In this document: positions 1 through 8,868 of the stretch, piece after piece
Numbering within the stretch: the first letter of the stretch is position 1
Layout of the letters: the number at the start of each line of letters is the position of its first letter
NCBI GenBank assembly: GCA_030620095.1
Contig: JAUTXW010000882.1
Coordinates: 37,329-101,328 of the forward strand
Source: Kuschelorhynchus macadamiae
Taxonomy: Eukaryota; Arthropoda; Insecta; Coleoptera; Curculionidae
Length of the DNA: 64,000 bases
Reading direction: 5' to 3'
Position numbers and translations under genes: made by a program
The notes under the pieces: model-generated
Seen by the model: only the letters and a program-made list of their open reading frames with translations
Database searches by the model: none
Told to the model about the DNA's origin: nothing

Positions 1-178
1 GTTTTTTCCTTTAAAGCTAACAAAGGGTCAAAGCAAATTAAAATTCACTACGTATTTTTTTATACCAAGGTGAAGATGGAATGAGCAATAAATTATTTTT
101 ATTGTTGAAGTGCCTCACAATATTTAAAAAAAAATCTGCACAAACATTAAACTTTAAGCTAGAGGGCTTAACTGTGGC
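1..178. other. AT-rich flank, no gene seen
   Basis: No coding or structural signal seen. It is the left flank of the Penelope-like insertion; its last bases run into the left copy of the 12-bp target duplication (179-190). Confidence 0.6.
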
Positions 179-190
179 ATAATGAGAGAT
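179..190. repeat. Left target-site duplication of the PLE pair
   Basis: ATAATGAGAGAT here recurs exactly at 4328-4339, on the other side of the inverted PLE pair. Twelve bases fits the duplications reported for Penelope-like elements. Confidence 0.75.
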
Positions 191-292
191 CGAAGAAATT
201 GTCCATATTGCTCAAAGAGACCTAGTTTTAATAACAAACATAGAAAAAGACTCCAAGTCTCGGTCTCATTAAATTATAATTTTACAATAAAC

Positions 293-330
293 ATGACACG
301 TGTTTCGCCCTTTCGAGCATCATCAGACCT
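293..330 (-). ncRNA. Hammerhead ribozyme motif, left PLE arm
   Basis: Minus-strand mirror of the motif at 4230-4268: CTGATGA is the complement of 320-326 and the cleavage triplet GTC the complement of 295-297. The core bases are unchanged, so both arms retain it. Confidence 0.65.
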
Positions 331-532
331 ACAAACAACAGAGAGAACCTTAGTAAATAATCACACTCACAAATCCTAAAACAATAACTTACAAATAAAA
401 TAAAACACACTAAAGCACAACAAAACAAACAACTACTTATACATATTTGATGGACATTAAAATGAGGTTAAGTCTCACGTGAATAAACAAAATAAAATAT
501 TAAAACAAGTATTAAAAAAGATTCATGTCTCT

Positions 533-605
533 AGACGGGATCGAACCCAGACCACCCGAGTGAGACACCGAAGCAACCACCCACAGGCCACTGGACTAGT
601 CGAAG
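533..605 (-). repeat. tRNA-like segment, left PLE arm
   Basis: Mirror copy of the segment at 3957-4035: B box on the minus strand at 538-548 and A box at 588-598. It lies downstream of the minus-strand RT frame, at the same position in the element. Confidence 0.6.
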
Positions 606-669
606 AAAAGAACCAAAAACTCTCACTCTATGAATTAGTGAATGAAATGAAGGTTGCCTACAATTATTA

Positions 670-2160
670 TTACATTAAATTGTTAAATATTAGGGTTGGT
701 TCAAAATTAAAAACATCGTTAACGCAAGTGAGAATGGGACTTTTTATAGCTTTGGTTATTTCCATTTTTTCTAGAAGGTCAAGCTTTTTCCCCTTCGGAC
801 ATTCATGTAAAACATCAACGTCAGAAATGGAAAATTCATGACCTGACTCCAACAAATGATTGGCAAAGGCCGAAACAGTCTCAGTTACATCCGTATTTCT
901 GAATTTGTTGACAAGGCTTAAATGGTCTCTCACCCTTGTGGAAATTTTTCGACCTGTTTGTCCCACATAGGTCGTGGAACATTCACTACAATTTAGTGCA
1001 TAAACCCCAGATCTGGACAATTTATCGGTTGTGTCCTTTGTCCTTACTAAATGTCTCTTGAGAGTATTTACTGTTTTGAATGAAATATTGACATTTTTAA
1101 AAAATTTTGCCAATTGGCGAGAAATACTTCCGAAAAAATTAATGCACTTGAAAAAATTTGTCTCATCGCTAAGTTTTGAATTTATGACAGTATAGGACAT
1201 TTTGTACTTGTTTATAAATTTGTAGTATAATTTGGTGATGGACTCCAAAGGAAAACCGTTATTCATAGCAATCTGCATTATAATATCACGCTCCTTAGTA
1301 AACGCTTCCCTTGACAATGGTAAATTATACAACCGATAGAAAAAGGAGTTGAACGCGGCAAATTTATGTGTGTAAGGAGAGTTTGAAGCATACTGAATAA
1401 CATTATCCGTGGACGATGTTTTCCGGTAAACCTCAAACTCTATCCTACTGTGTTTCCGAGATAGTAAAAGGTCAAGAAAGGGTAGCTTTCCTTCATCTTC
1501 CATTTCCAATGTAAACTCAATTTTAGGATGCAAGGAGTTAACGAATTGTAAAAACTCTTCCAACTGATTTCTGTTGCCATTCCACACAATGCAAATATCA
1601 TCCACGTATCTTTTATATGCTGTTAGAAAGGAGGCAAAATAACTATTCATTATCCTGTTTTCCAAATTGTTCATGAAAACCTCACTCAGAAATGGCGACA
1701 AACAAGAACCCATAGCCAGCCCAGATCTTTGCCTATATAACTGTCCATTAAATTTGAAAAAATTTTGGTCCAAAACTAAGGTAAGAAGAGAAGTGAGGCC
1801 ATCAACGAGTAACTGTGGCAAAGAAGATCTCGCCAATAAATCCCTTACCAACTGAATACAGTCTGCGGGAGGCACACTAGGAAACAAATTCTTAACATCC
1901 AATGAAACTAATAATGCATTGTGCGGAATATCAACGTTTTTCAGGTGATTGGCAAAGTCGATGGAATTCCTGGTAGAATACGTGCTATGAAAACCCGTTA
2001 CGTCCCTAAGAACTCTATTTAGCCAAGCTGAAAGTTTGTAGCATGGGGAATCAATAAATGAAACCACTGGCCTCATGGGCGTGCCATCTTTATGAATCTT
2101 TGGCAAGCCATAAAGTAAGGGTGTTTTAGGGTTCATAGGATATAATTTATCTTTTGTCAT
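670..2160 (-). pseudogene. PLE reverse transcriptase/GIY-YIG endonuclease, 5'-truncated left copy
   Basis: This open frame of 496 codons encodes the same protein as the plus-strand copy, without its first 49 residues. The start used is an internal methionine; homology continues upstream to about 2210 and then stops, so the N-terminal part was lost at integration. It keeps the LPKIHK motif, an RT motif A with DVKNLFPS, the YVDD catalytic box, and a C-terminal GIY-YIG nuclease marked by GVYALNC and TYVGQTGR. Compared with the other copy it lacks three residues near the FKN segment and has scattered substitutions, including F for C after NSY and N for K before GN. The frame is uninterrupted, but a protein without its N-terminus is unlikely to be active. 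Confidence 0.9.
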
Positions 2161-2242
2161 GTTAAAATATTCTAAGGTTGTTAGAAATGTGTCCAGACTA
2201 CTTTTTAACCTACCTACTTTTTAAGGCTCTTGTTTAGTAGTT

Positions 2243-3889
2243 ATGGAAAGAACTGATTATGTTGACAAGGTTATTGGTTTCTTGAACTCTGGTGATTTTG
2301 AAAGAATAAACAGAGACCCAACAAACTCATTTTTTACGAGGTTAAAAAGTAGTCTGGACACATTTCTAACAACCTTAGAATATTTTAACATGACAAAAGA
2401 TAAATTATATCCTATGAACCCTAAAACACCCTTACTTTATGGCTTGCCAAAGATTCATAAAGATGGCACGCCCATGAGGCCAGTGGTTTCATTTATTGAT
2501 TCCCCATGCTACAAACTTTCAGCTTGGCTAAATAGAGTTCTTAGGGACGTAACGGGTTTTCATAGCACGTATTCTACCAGGAATTCCATCGACTTTGCCA
2601 ATCACCTGAAAAACGTTGATATTCCGCACAATGCATTATTAGTTTCATTGGATGTTAAGAATTTGTTTCCTAGTGTGCCTCCCGCAGACTGTATTCAGTT
2701 GGTAAGGGATTTATTGGCGAGATCTTCTTTGCCACAGTTACTCGTTGATGGCCTCACTTCTCTTCTTACCTTAGTTTTGGACCAAAATTTTTTCAAATTT
2801 AATGGACAGTTATATAGGCAAAGGTCTGGGCTGGCTATGGGTTCTTGTTTGTCGCCATTTCTGAGTGAGGTTTTCATGAACAATTTGGAAAACAGGATAA
2901 TGAATAGTTATTGTGCCTCCTTTCTAACAGCATATAAAAGATACGTGGATGATATTTGCATTGTGTGGAAAGGCAACAGTAATCAGTTGGAAGAGTTTTT
3001 ACAATTCGTTAACTCCTTGCATCCTAAAATTGAGTTTACATTGGAAATGGAAGATGAAGGAAAGCTACTCTTTCTTGACCTTTTACTATCTCGGAAACAC
3101 AGTAGGATAGAGTTTGAGGTTTACCGGAAAACATCGTCCACGGATAATGTTATTCAGTATGCTTCAAACTCTCCTTACACACATAAATTTGCCGCGTTCA
3201 ACTCCTTTTTCTATCGGTTGTGTAATTTACCATTGTCAAGGGAAGCGTTTACTAAGGAGCGTGATATTATAATGCAGATTGCTATGAATAACGGTTTTCC
3301 TTTGGAGTCCATCACCAAATTATACTACAAATTTATAAACAAGTACAAAATGTCCTATACTGTCATAAATTCAAAACTTAGCGATGAGACAAATTTTTTC
3401 AAGTGCATTACTTTTTTCGGAAGTATTTCTCTCCAATTGGCAAAATTTTTTAAAAATATTAAAAATGTCAATATTTCATTCAAAACAGTAAATACTCTCA
3501 AGAGACATTTAGTAAGGACAAAGGACACAACCGATAAATTGTCCAGATCTGGGGTTTATGCACTAAATTGTAGTGAATGTTCCACGACCTATGTGGGACA
3601 AACAGGTCGAAAAATTTCCACAAGGGTGAGAGAACATTTAAGTCTTCTCAACAAATTCAGAAATACGGATGTAACTGAGACTGTTTCGGCCTTTGCCAAT
3701 TATTTGTTGGAGTCAGGTCATGAATTTTCCATTTCTGACGTTGATGTTTTACATGAATGTCCGAAGGGGAAAAAGCTTGACCTTCTAGAAAAAATGGAAA
3801 TAACCAAAGCTATAAAAAGTCCCATTCTCACTTGCGTTAACGATGTTTTTAATTTTGAACCAACCCTAATATTTAACAATTTAATGTAA
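2243..3889 (+). CDS. PLE reverse transcriptase with GIY-YIG endonuclease, 5'-truncated
   Basis: An uninterrupted 548-residue frame. In PLEs this protein copies element RNA into DNA and nicks the target. Visible landmarks: LPKIHK at about 68-73, RT motif A (SLDVKNLFPSVP) at about 135-146, GLAMGSCLSP at 196-205, catalytic YVDD at 234-237, and a GIY-YIG domain from about 437 (GVY) and 450 (YVG) to about 520, with conserved C, R, H and E positions. Codons upstream of the first methionine still read GSCLVV, which fits the PLE family, and are then closed by a TAA at 2222-2224 at the arm junction. The upstream N-terminal region of a full PLE protein is therefore missing. The frame is otherwise intact. 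Not a host gene. Confidence 0.92.
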   Translation: MERTDYVDKVIGFLNSGDFERINRDPTNSFFTRLKSSLDTFLTTLEYFNMTKDKLYPMNPKTPLLYGLPKIHKDGTPMRPVVSFIDSPCYKLSAWLNRVLRDVTGFHSTYSTRNSIDFANHLKNVDIPHNALLVSLDVKNLFPSVPPADCIQLVRDLLARSSLPQLLVDGLTSLLTLVLDQNFFKFNGQLYRQRSGLAMGSCLSPFLSEVFMNNLENRIMNSYCASFLTAYKRYVDDICIVWKGNSNQLEEFLQFVNSLHPKIEFTLEMEDEGKLLFLDLLLSRKHSRIEFEVYRKTSSTDNVIQYASNSPYTHKFAAFNSFFYRLCNLPLSREAFTKERDIIMQIAMNNGFPLESITKLYYKFINKYKMSYTVINSKLSDETNFFKCITFFGSISLQLAKFFKNIKNVNISFKTVNTLKRHLVRTKDTTDKLSRSGVYALNCSECSTTYVGQTGRKISTRVREHLSLLNKFRNTDVTETVSAFANYLLESGHEFSISDVDVLHECPKGKKLDLLEKMEITKAIKSPILTCVNDVFNFEPTLIFNNLM

Positions 3890-3956
3890 TAATAATTGTA
3901 GGCAACCTTCATTTCATTCACTAATTCATAGAGTGAGAGTTTTTTGGTTCTTTTCT

Positions 3957-4035
3957 TCGACTAGTCCAGTGGCCTGTGGGTGGTTGCTTCGGTGTCTCAC
4001 TCGGGTGGTCTGGGTTCGATCCCGTCTAGAGACAT
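3957..4035 (+). repeat. tRNA-like (SINE-like) segment in the PLE 3' region
   Basis: About 70 bp after the ORF there is a pol III-type A box (TAGTCCAGTGG, 3962-3972) and a B box (GGTTCGATCCC, 4013-4023), spaced as in a tRNA gene. The T-arm pairs only partly and I could not fold a convincing anticodon arm, so this is a tRNA-derived sequence and not a functional tRNA gene. Confidence 0.6.
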
Positions 4036-4229
4036 GAATCTTTTTTAATACTTGTTTTAATATTTTATTTTGTTTATTCACGTGAGACTTAACCTCATTT
4101 TAATGTCCATCAAATATGTATAAGTAGTTGTTTGTTTTGTTGTGCTTTAGTGTGTTTTATTCTATTTGTAAGTTATTGTTTTAGGATTTGTGAGTGTGAT
4201 TATTTACTAAGGTTCTCTCTGTTGTTTGT

Positions 4230-4268
4230 AGGTCTGATGATGCTCGAAAGGGCGAAACACGTGTCATG
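4230..4268 (+). ncRNA. Hammerhead ribozyme motif, right PLE arm
   Basis: CTGATGA at 4234-4240 is followed by helix II (GCTC paired with GGGC around a GAAA loop), then the core GAAA at 4254-4257, a minimal helix III (CA/TG around CG) and the cleavage triplet GTC ending at 4265. One unpaired U precedes helix II. Helix I is weak (only a few non-contiguous pairs), so activity is uncertain. PLEs are known to carry minimal hammerheads in their terminal regions. The site lies about 64 nt from the element's 3' end. Confidence 0.65.
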
Positions 4269-4327
4269 TTTATTGTAAAATTATAATTTAATGAGACCGA
4301 GACTTGGAGTCTTTTTCTATGTTTGTT

Positions 4328-4339
4328 ATAATGAGAGAT
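4328..4339. repeat. Right target-site duplication of the PLE pair
   Basis: Exact copy of the 12-bp sequence at 179-190. It overlaps the last two bases of the right inverted arm, so the exact junction is ambiguous by about two bases. Confidence 0.75.
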
Positions 4340-5319
4340 GCATGAGTCCTCAGGTACATGCATCTGATAATTATATTAAAACCAAACACTCTGGCAACCA
4401 ATTTAAGATATTTTAATTTAATAGAACATTTTTTTATACATTCCTGGAACACCAAAAATTAAATGAAACAAAATTTGAAGAAATTACTCAAAATGATACA
4501 CCAGATTTACTTATAATATGGTCTTTTTCTCTTCATGATATCTGTGAGAGCCATAATGGCAAAAATATTGTACTCTGGCTAAGATGAATTTTCAAAATTG
4601 TCGTAGAGGCATATGGCTACAGAGAGAAGCAGCTTATGGTGGATTACCGGCATGAAACAACCTCATTTTGCATATTGTTGCTGGACAATCGATAACCTGG
4701 AGCAAACCATGGCTTAGTGGATGTTTTACATCATTGCGGAACCCGTTATGCAAGGCGTTGCAAAGAGTTCATTGATTTAAACTCGGTGAAATGGCTAAAA
4801 TAATTAATTTTTGTTAAATAATATCGATTCCCGCCAACATTAAAGCAAAAAAATGTAATTTTTTTCAATGAGAAAGTACTCACCCCAGGTGTTAAAAGAC
4901 CCATTTTTAAGACTTTAGTCGTCCTGCATATGCACTTAACTACGGTCCCGCAACGTGCACGTTAAAAATTTTATAAGACTAACACAGAGACAAACATGGC
5001 GACGCATACGGGACACAGGACACATGGAGTAGCGCCCGTCTCCTTCATTGATCAATATGTTCGTTGCCTCCCCATCTCGTTTCCCCACTCGATTTCCTGT
5101 TAAGAATCGATGCGTGGACATATTCATAATAATTACCTAGTATTCCTAAGTAATTATTAACACAGATTAAATGTTATCATTTCCCAAAATTGTAATAATG
5201 ATTATTAACCATATTCTACCATTTATTCGTAATCCCCAAATATGTTCTTTAGCACTTTCAAAGACTTTTATGACTACATGCGTCAATGGCGTTTATACCG
5301 ATGGCTGCGCAAATCTAGC
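4340..5319. other. No gene or recognised repeat
   Basis: AT-rich sequence without coding homology I recognise. A somewhat more GC-rich patch around 4930-5130 has only a short open frame of 63 codons on the minus strand, with no recognisable domain. Confidence 0.5.
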
Positions 5320-5604
5320 TATAGTCAAAAGCAGTGTTGTCGTGCGGGTCATACCATTTATCAAAGACTACTTTTTAAGTTTGTTTTTCTTTTATTACGT
5401 GTAATCATATCCTCTGCATAAAATCCGGAAGATGAATTAGATAGACCTATGATATTTTCATATGAAAAAAGAGGATAAACATATAAATACCAGCAGTTGC
5501 AAAAAATCTTTGAGCGATGTCACCTCAAAGTCAGATTGACAAGTCAGTGACAAAATGAGTAATAGAAAACAATTTTCGGGGTTTTTGCATCCATAAGCGA
5601 AAAA

Positions 5605-6847
5605 ATGGTATTAATACTAATAAAATATTACGAAAATGAAAATTCACCGGCCAATATCCAGGAGACAGTAGCAAAAGCTCTGGGAATCGGTATAAGGACT
5701 GTGCAGAAAATTGTGCATGAAAAAAAGGATAATTTACTGCCGAAGAAGATTAAGAAATGTACACGAAAAAAGTCAAAGACAGAAGACTTAAGTGACAATG
5801 TAGAAATGGATGTTCGTAATGCAATTTACGATTTATACACATCAAAAACTAATATAACCCTTCAAGTTTTAGAAGAATTTTTAAAAAATCGAGGCATATT
5901 GGAAATTGGACTAAAATTGTTGTCAAAATTAATAAAAATGTTGGGTTTTCGATACGAAAATGACTGTAATCAAAGATTTGTATGAGAGTTGCCATATATA
6001 GCAAGTCAGCGTATCCAGTTTTTAAAGAAATACACGGAAAGTGTTAATTCAAAATTTAGAAAAGTGGTATTTTTAGACGAGACTTGGATATTTTCTAATG
6101 GAAGTGGTTCGAAATCTTGGCAGGACGAGTCTGTAAAAAGTGTCAAGAGAAAAAAGGATGTGGGATAGTTCATCATTTTGCATTTTTAACAGGATTTCTC
6201 CCAGGTGCAAGTTTACTGTTTTCTTCAACATCCAAAAGTATGGACTACCATGATAATATGAACTGTGAACTGTTTGAAAAGTGGTTACAAGAACAACTGA
6301 TTTCAAATTTAGATTCTCCATCTTTAATCATTCTGGACAAGCATCTTATCATTCAAGAATCTTAAATAAACAACCTACTTCATCCTGGAAGAAAAATGAT
6401 ATTTATAACTGGCTAATAAAACAAAAACAAAATCCTTTACCCAATATTTTGAAACTAGAACTTCTTTTAATGGCAAAATCTATTAAAAAACCAACAATAT
6501 ATGTCGTAGATGAAATATTACGAGAAAATGGACATGAGGTTTTACGACTGCCGCCATACCATTGCCAGTTTAACGCAATAGAATTAATATGGACTGGGGC
6601 AAAATCATATTAGGAAAAACACGTGAACGATGGTCTTACATCAGATGAAGTGCAAATTGTTTGGCAATATTCATTAAATTATATTACGCCGGAGTACTGG
6701 AAGAAATCTGTGGAACATACGGAGAATTTAATGTGGGATTGGTGGAATCGAGATGTTCTAGATGTCGAAATAGCACCAATGATCATTGCGCAATTTGAGG
6801 ACGACTCAGAAGATGAGGACTTTTTAAGTGATGATGATATTTTTTAG
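5605..6847 (+). pseudogene. Tc1/mariner-type transposase (DD82E-like), copy A
   Basis: The protein is a helix-turn-helix plus DDE transposase, recovered in several frames. The N-terminal DNA-binding part is 5605-5985; a TGA at 5983-5985 replaces the cysteine codon seen in copy C. Reading resumes in the same frame with the first catalytic D in VVFLDETWIF (codon 6076-6078). One or more frameshifts follow between about 6130 and 6340; one falls on the second catalytic D (ILD, codon 6336-6338), where the next Asn codon has lost a base. The final E lies in NAIELIW (codon 6581-6583). A TAG at 6611-6613 replaces a Tyr codon, and an acidic C-terminus ends at 6847. The D2-E interval is about 81 residues, close to the DD82E group (described as Sailor) and far from the 34 of classic Tc1/mariner. 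Confidence 0.82.
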
Positions 6848-6860
6848 TTTATAATATTAA

Positions 6861-6960
6861 AAAGTTTCTGAAGGATTATATTAGTCTTTGACGTGTATAA
6901 ATCATAAATTGCATTATAAATATCCATTTTTGCATTGTAACTTAAGTCTTTTGCCTTTGG
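6861..6960 (-). repeat. Antisense fragment of the element's own transposase
   Basis: The reverse complement of this segment matches transposase coding sequence at about 5775-5876 of the same element at roughly 80% identity (shared stretches include AATGCAATTTA and ACTAATATAA). It sits just after the stop codon, so the element carries a piece of its N-terminal coding region in inverted orientation. A longer version is in copy C at 58005-58215. Confidence 0.8.
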
Positions 6961-7293
6961 ATAAAAAATGCCAATTCATTAAGTGGCTGTATAAACAGAA
7001 CATATCCCGATTTTGTGTATTTTTTTGGTTTTGCCAACCAAAAAATTTTAACCTAATACATATTTAGCGATTTTTCTTATTTAGTCCCTCGGCATTTAAT
7101 ATATAAAATAATATTAAGTGGCTATCTTAATAATATTGCGTAATATAAAAAAAAAACTATTTTCTTTCTCCCTGTATATTTGTAAATAGCCCATCGAGAT
7201 TTAATAGCTCGATAAAGGAATCACACAACATTTTAGTATTCACTGTGTTTTCTGATTTGATTCATAATGTTGGTGACTTTTGGACCCGCACGA

Positions 7294-7639
7294 TAAATTG
7301 AACTAAATTTATTGTTAAAAATTCTAACTTATGCCTTGTCTGGCGCCTTCACTAAAATCACTATCTAAAATATATGATACCTAAAATAAGCCTAGCTTTT
7401 CCAGCTCATTCGCCAAAGTTAAGACTTAACTTTTAGTATAATAACGTGAAATGTGATCGTTACAGTTTTTTAGCTCTACAGCGAACAGACAGACAGGCAG
7501 AATTGCGTGAACTTGTTTCGCATTGACTAAAAATTACTGTGTGGATGGAAATAATAGTAAATTAGTCCATCTACAAGTAAATGATTTCGTTCATAGGAAT
7601 AGGAAAGTCCTAATTAACTTGAAGAAACGGTTATGCTCA
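7294..7639. other. Non-coding, contains a TCTGTCTG-type repeat trace
   Basis: No gene seen. Around 7475-7510 the sequence carries a GACAGACAGGCAG motif, a minus-strand trace of the repeat that recurs at 24.1-25.3, 28.0 and 57.7 kb. Confidence 0.4.
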
Positions 7640-7960
7640 TGAAGCTTATATGATAAGCGGTACCACAGTCAATAGTACTTCAAATTACCAAGTATTAAAA
7701 GAAAAACTGAAGCCAGCAATAAGGACGAAACGTCGAAGATCCTTGGCAAGAGGTGTTTTGGGGCAACGTGACACCGCGCAGTCACATTGCTCCAAAGAAA
7801 TAACTAGAGTCACCAAAACTTAAAATTTGAAAGGAATTGAAGCTTTGGTTAATCGATGGAGAGGCAGGGGGATTATATTGAAAAGTGACACCGATAATTT
7901 GTCAATTATTTGCTTAATTAACTTGTACAGCCACAATCCGTATTTCATTTGAAATAGTCT
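7640..7960 (+). pseudogene. Mariner-type transposase fragment
   Basis: Plus-strand translation reads VNSTSNYQVLKEKLKPAIR, then KRRRSLARGVLGQRDTAQS, which resembles the mariner region around the second catalytic aspartate (family form: a linker ending in KPAI, an R-rich stretch, then a HDNARPH-like motif). Here that motif has decayed to RDTAQSHC. A further stretch near 7860 fits the C-terminal GGDYFE-type end. No long open frame remains. This family differs from the DD82E-like elements. Confidence 0.6.
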
Positions 7961-8868
7961 AGTTTATCGTCTTTTTTTATTTTTTAACAATGTTTAAAAC
8001 TAACTAATTCAAAAATGGGTAAAGCAAATGTCATCATATTACATGTTTGTGAAGAAAAGATATTTGCAGATGCAAAAATGATATGACAAATTATTTTACA
8101 ATACATTTTTCATGCATTGTTTTTCGTGCTGTTTTGTTTTTCGTTATATCACTAAACGATATCTGACGTCAAAATGTTCATGTATTTTATTTACACTGTT
8201 TTGCGTTTAAAAAAATAAAGAGAGGGGGAAATGCATGTTAAAATTTAAAAAAAACACCCTGTATGTTTTGCAGACTGATACTTATAAGGGCAATCTTCTC
8301 TCCGATAATTGTATATTCTATTTATTTTATTTATAGCCTACTTGACCCAATGTGTTAAATTAGTGTTATTTACGGATGGTAATTTGAACATTGAACATGT
8401 GCACGTAGATGAATAACACAGGGTAACAAAATGAAAAAATTGGTGCCGGAAATCTAACATCTGATTTTAGATGTTTTTAATGTGCTGATTCCAAAAATGC
8501 CACCAGATTTTTTCTATCAGCTCTAGATTTTGAGATACAGGTTACAGGTTAATTGATATTTTTTTCTGGTAAAGGACAATAAATAAAGAGATAAATATGT
8601 ACTTAATCGTCAAAATAGAAATTTCCCAGAATCTAATTAACCGAATGGATACCTGGAATTGTCCCTGACCCAATGTTCCTATACTAGGAACTACTCAATA
8701 CACTGCTCTTAATTGCTTTTATACCTGTAAATGCCTATGACCCGATCCTTCTATACCTGCTTGGCTGAACTCGATTTAGTATATTACTGAGTTTTCCCAA
8801 GTAAAGTTGATCTATCATTTTGTGTAAATTTTGGTCGTTTTGTAGTATCAAGACACTAAACTGAAACA
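7961..8868. other. Non-coding AT-rich stretch upstream of the Cys-rich pseudogene
   Basis: No gene seen. It may hold the terminal region of the repeat carrying the next pseudogene, but I found no inverted repeats or target duplication. Confidence 0.4.

Larger units (their letters stand above)
191..4327. mobile_element. Penelope-like retroelement, head-to-head inverted pair
   Basis: Two near-identical copies of a Penelope-like element (PLE) lie in opposite orientation with their truncated 5' ends meeting near 2.2 kb and their 3' ends facing outward. The left arm is about 229-2210 (minus) and the right arm about 2340-4329 (plus), with the right copy running about 115-130 bp further 5' through the central spacer. 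The pair is bracketed by a perfect 12-bp direct repeat, ATAATGAGAGAT, at 179-190 and 4328-4339, which I read as a target-site duplication. About 38 bp (191-228) between the left duplication and the arm belongs to neither arm; PLE insertions are known to carry short extra extensions of this kind. The few differences between arms suggest a recent insertion. Dimeric inverted structures are known for Penelope-type elements. Confidence 0.9.
5322..7293 (+). mobile_element. Tc1/mariner-type (DD82E-like) element, copy A
   Basis: The left end TAGTCAAAAGCAGTGTTGTC (5322-5341), preceded by TA (5320-5321), continues into CGTGCGGGTC. At the right, GACCCGCACGA ends at 7293 and is followed by TA. A more complete copy at 57040-59349 shows that the full inverted repeat is about 32 bp, so the outer right end here is probably lost. 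It encloses a broken transposase (5605-6847). The 3' region 6975-7293 matches 57058-57435 in reverse orientation, confirming one family. Confidence 0.8.

Noticed and set aside
182..379. Open frame of 65 codons and its mirror at 4181-4363
   Set aside because: Lies across the hammerhead and terminal region of the PLE arms; no domain, and explained by the repeat itself.
479..841. Open frame of 120 codons on the plus strand, and its partner at 3718-3921 (minus)
   Set aside because: Both are antisense to the 3' ends of the PLE reverse transcriptase genes and change in step with them, so they are shadows of the true coding strand.
3957..4035. Possible functional tRNA gene
   Set aside because: A and B boxes are good but the T-stem and anticodon arm do not pair adequately, and the same segment occurs in both PLE arms.
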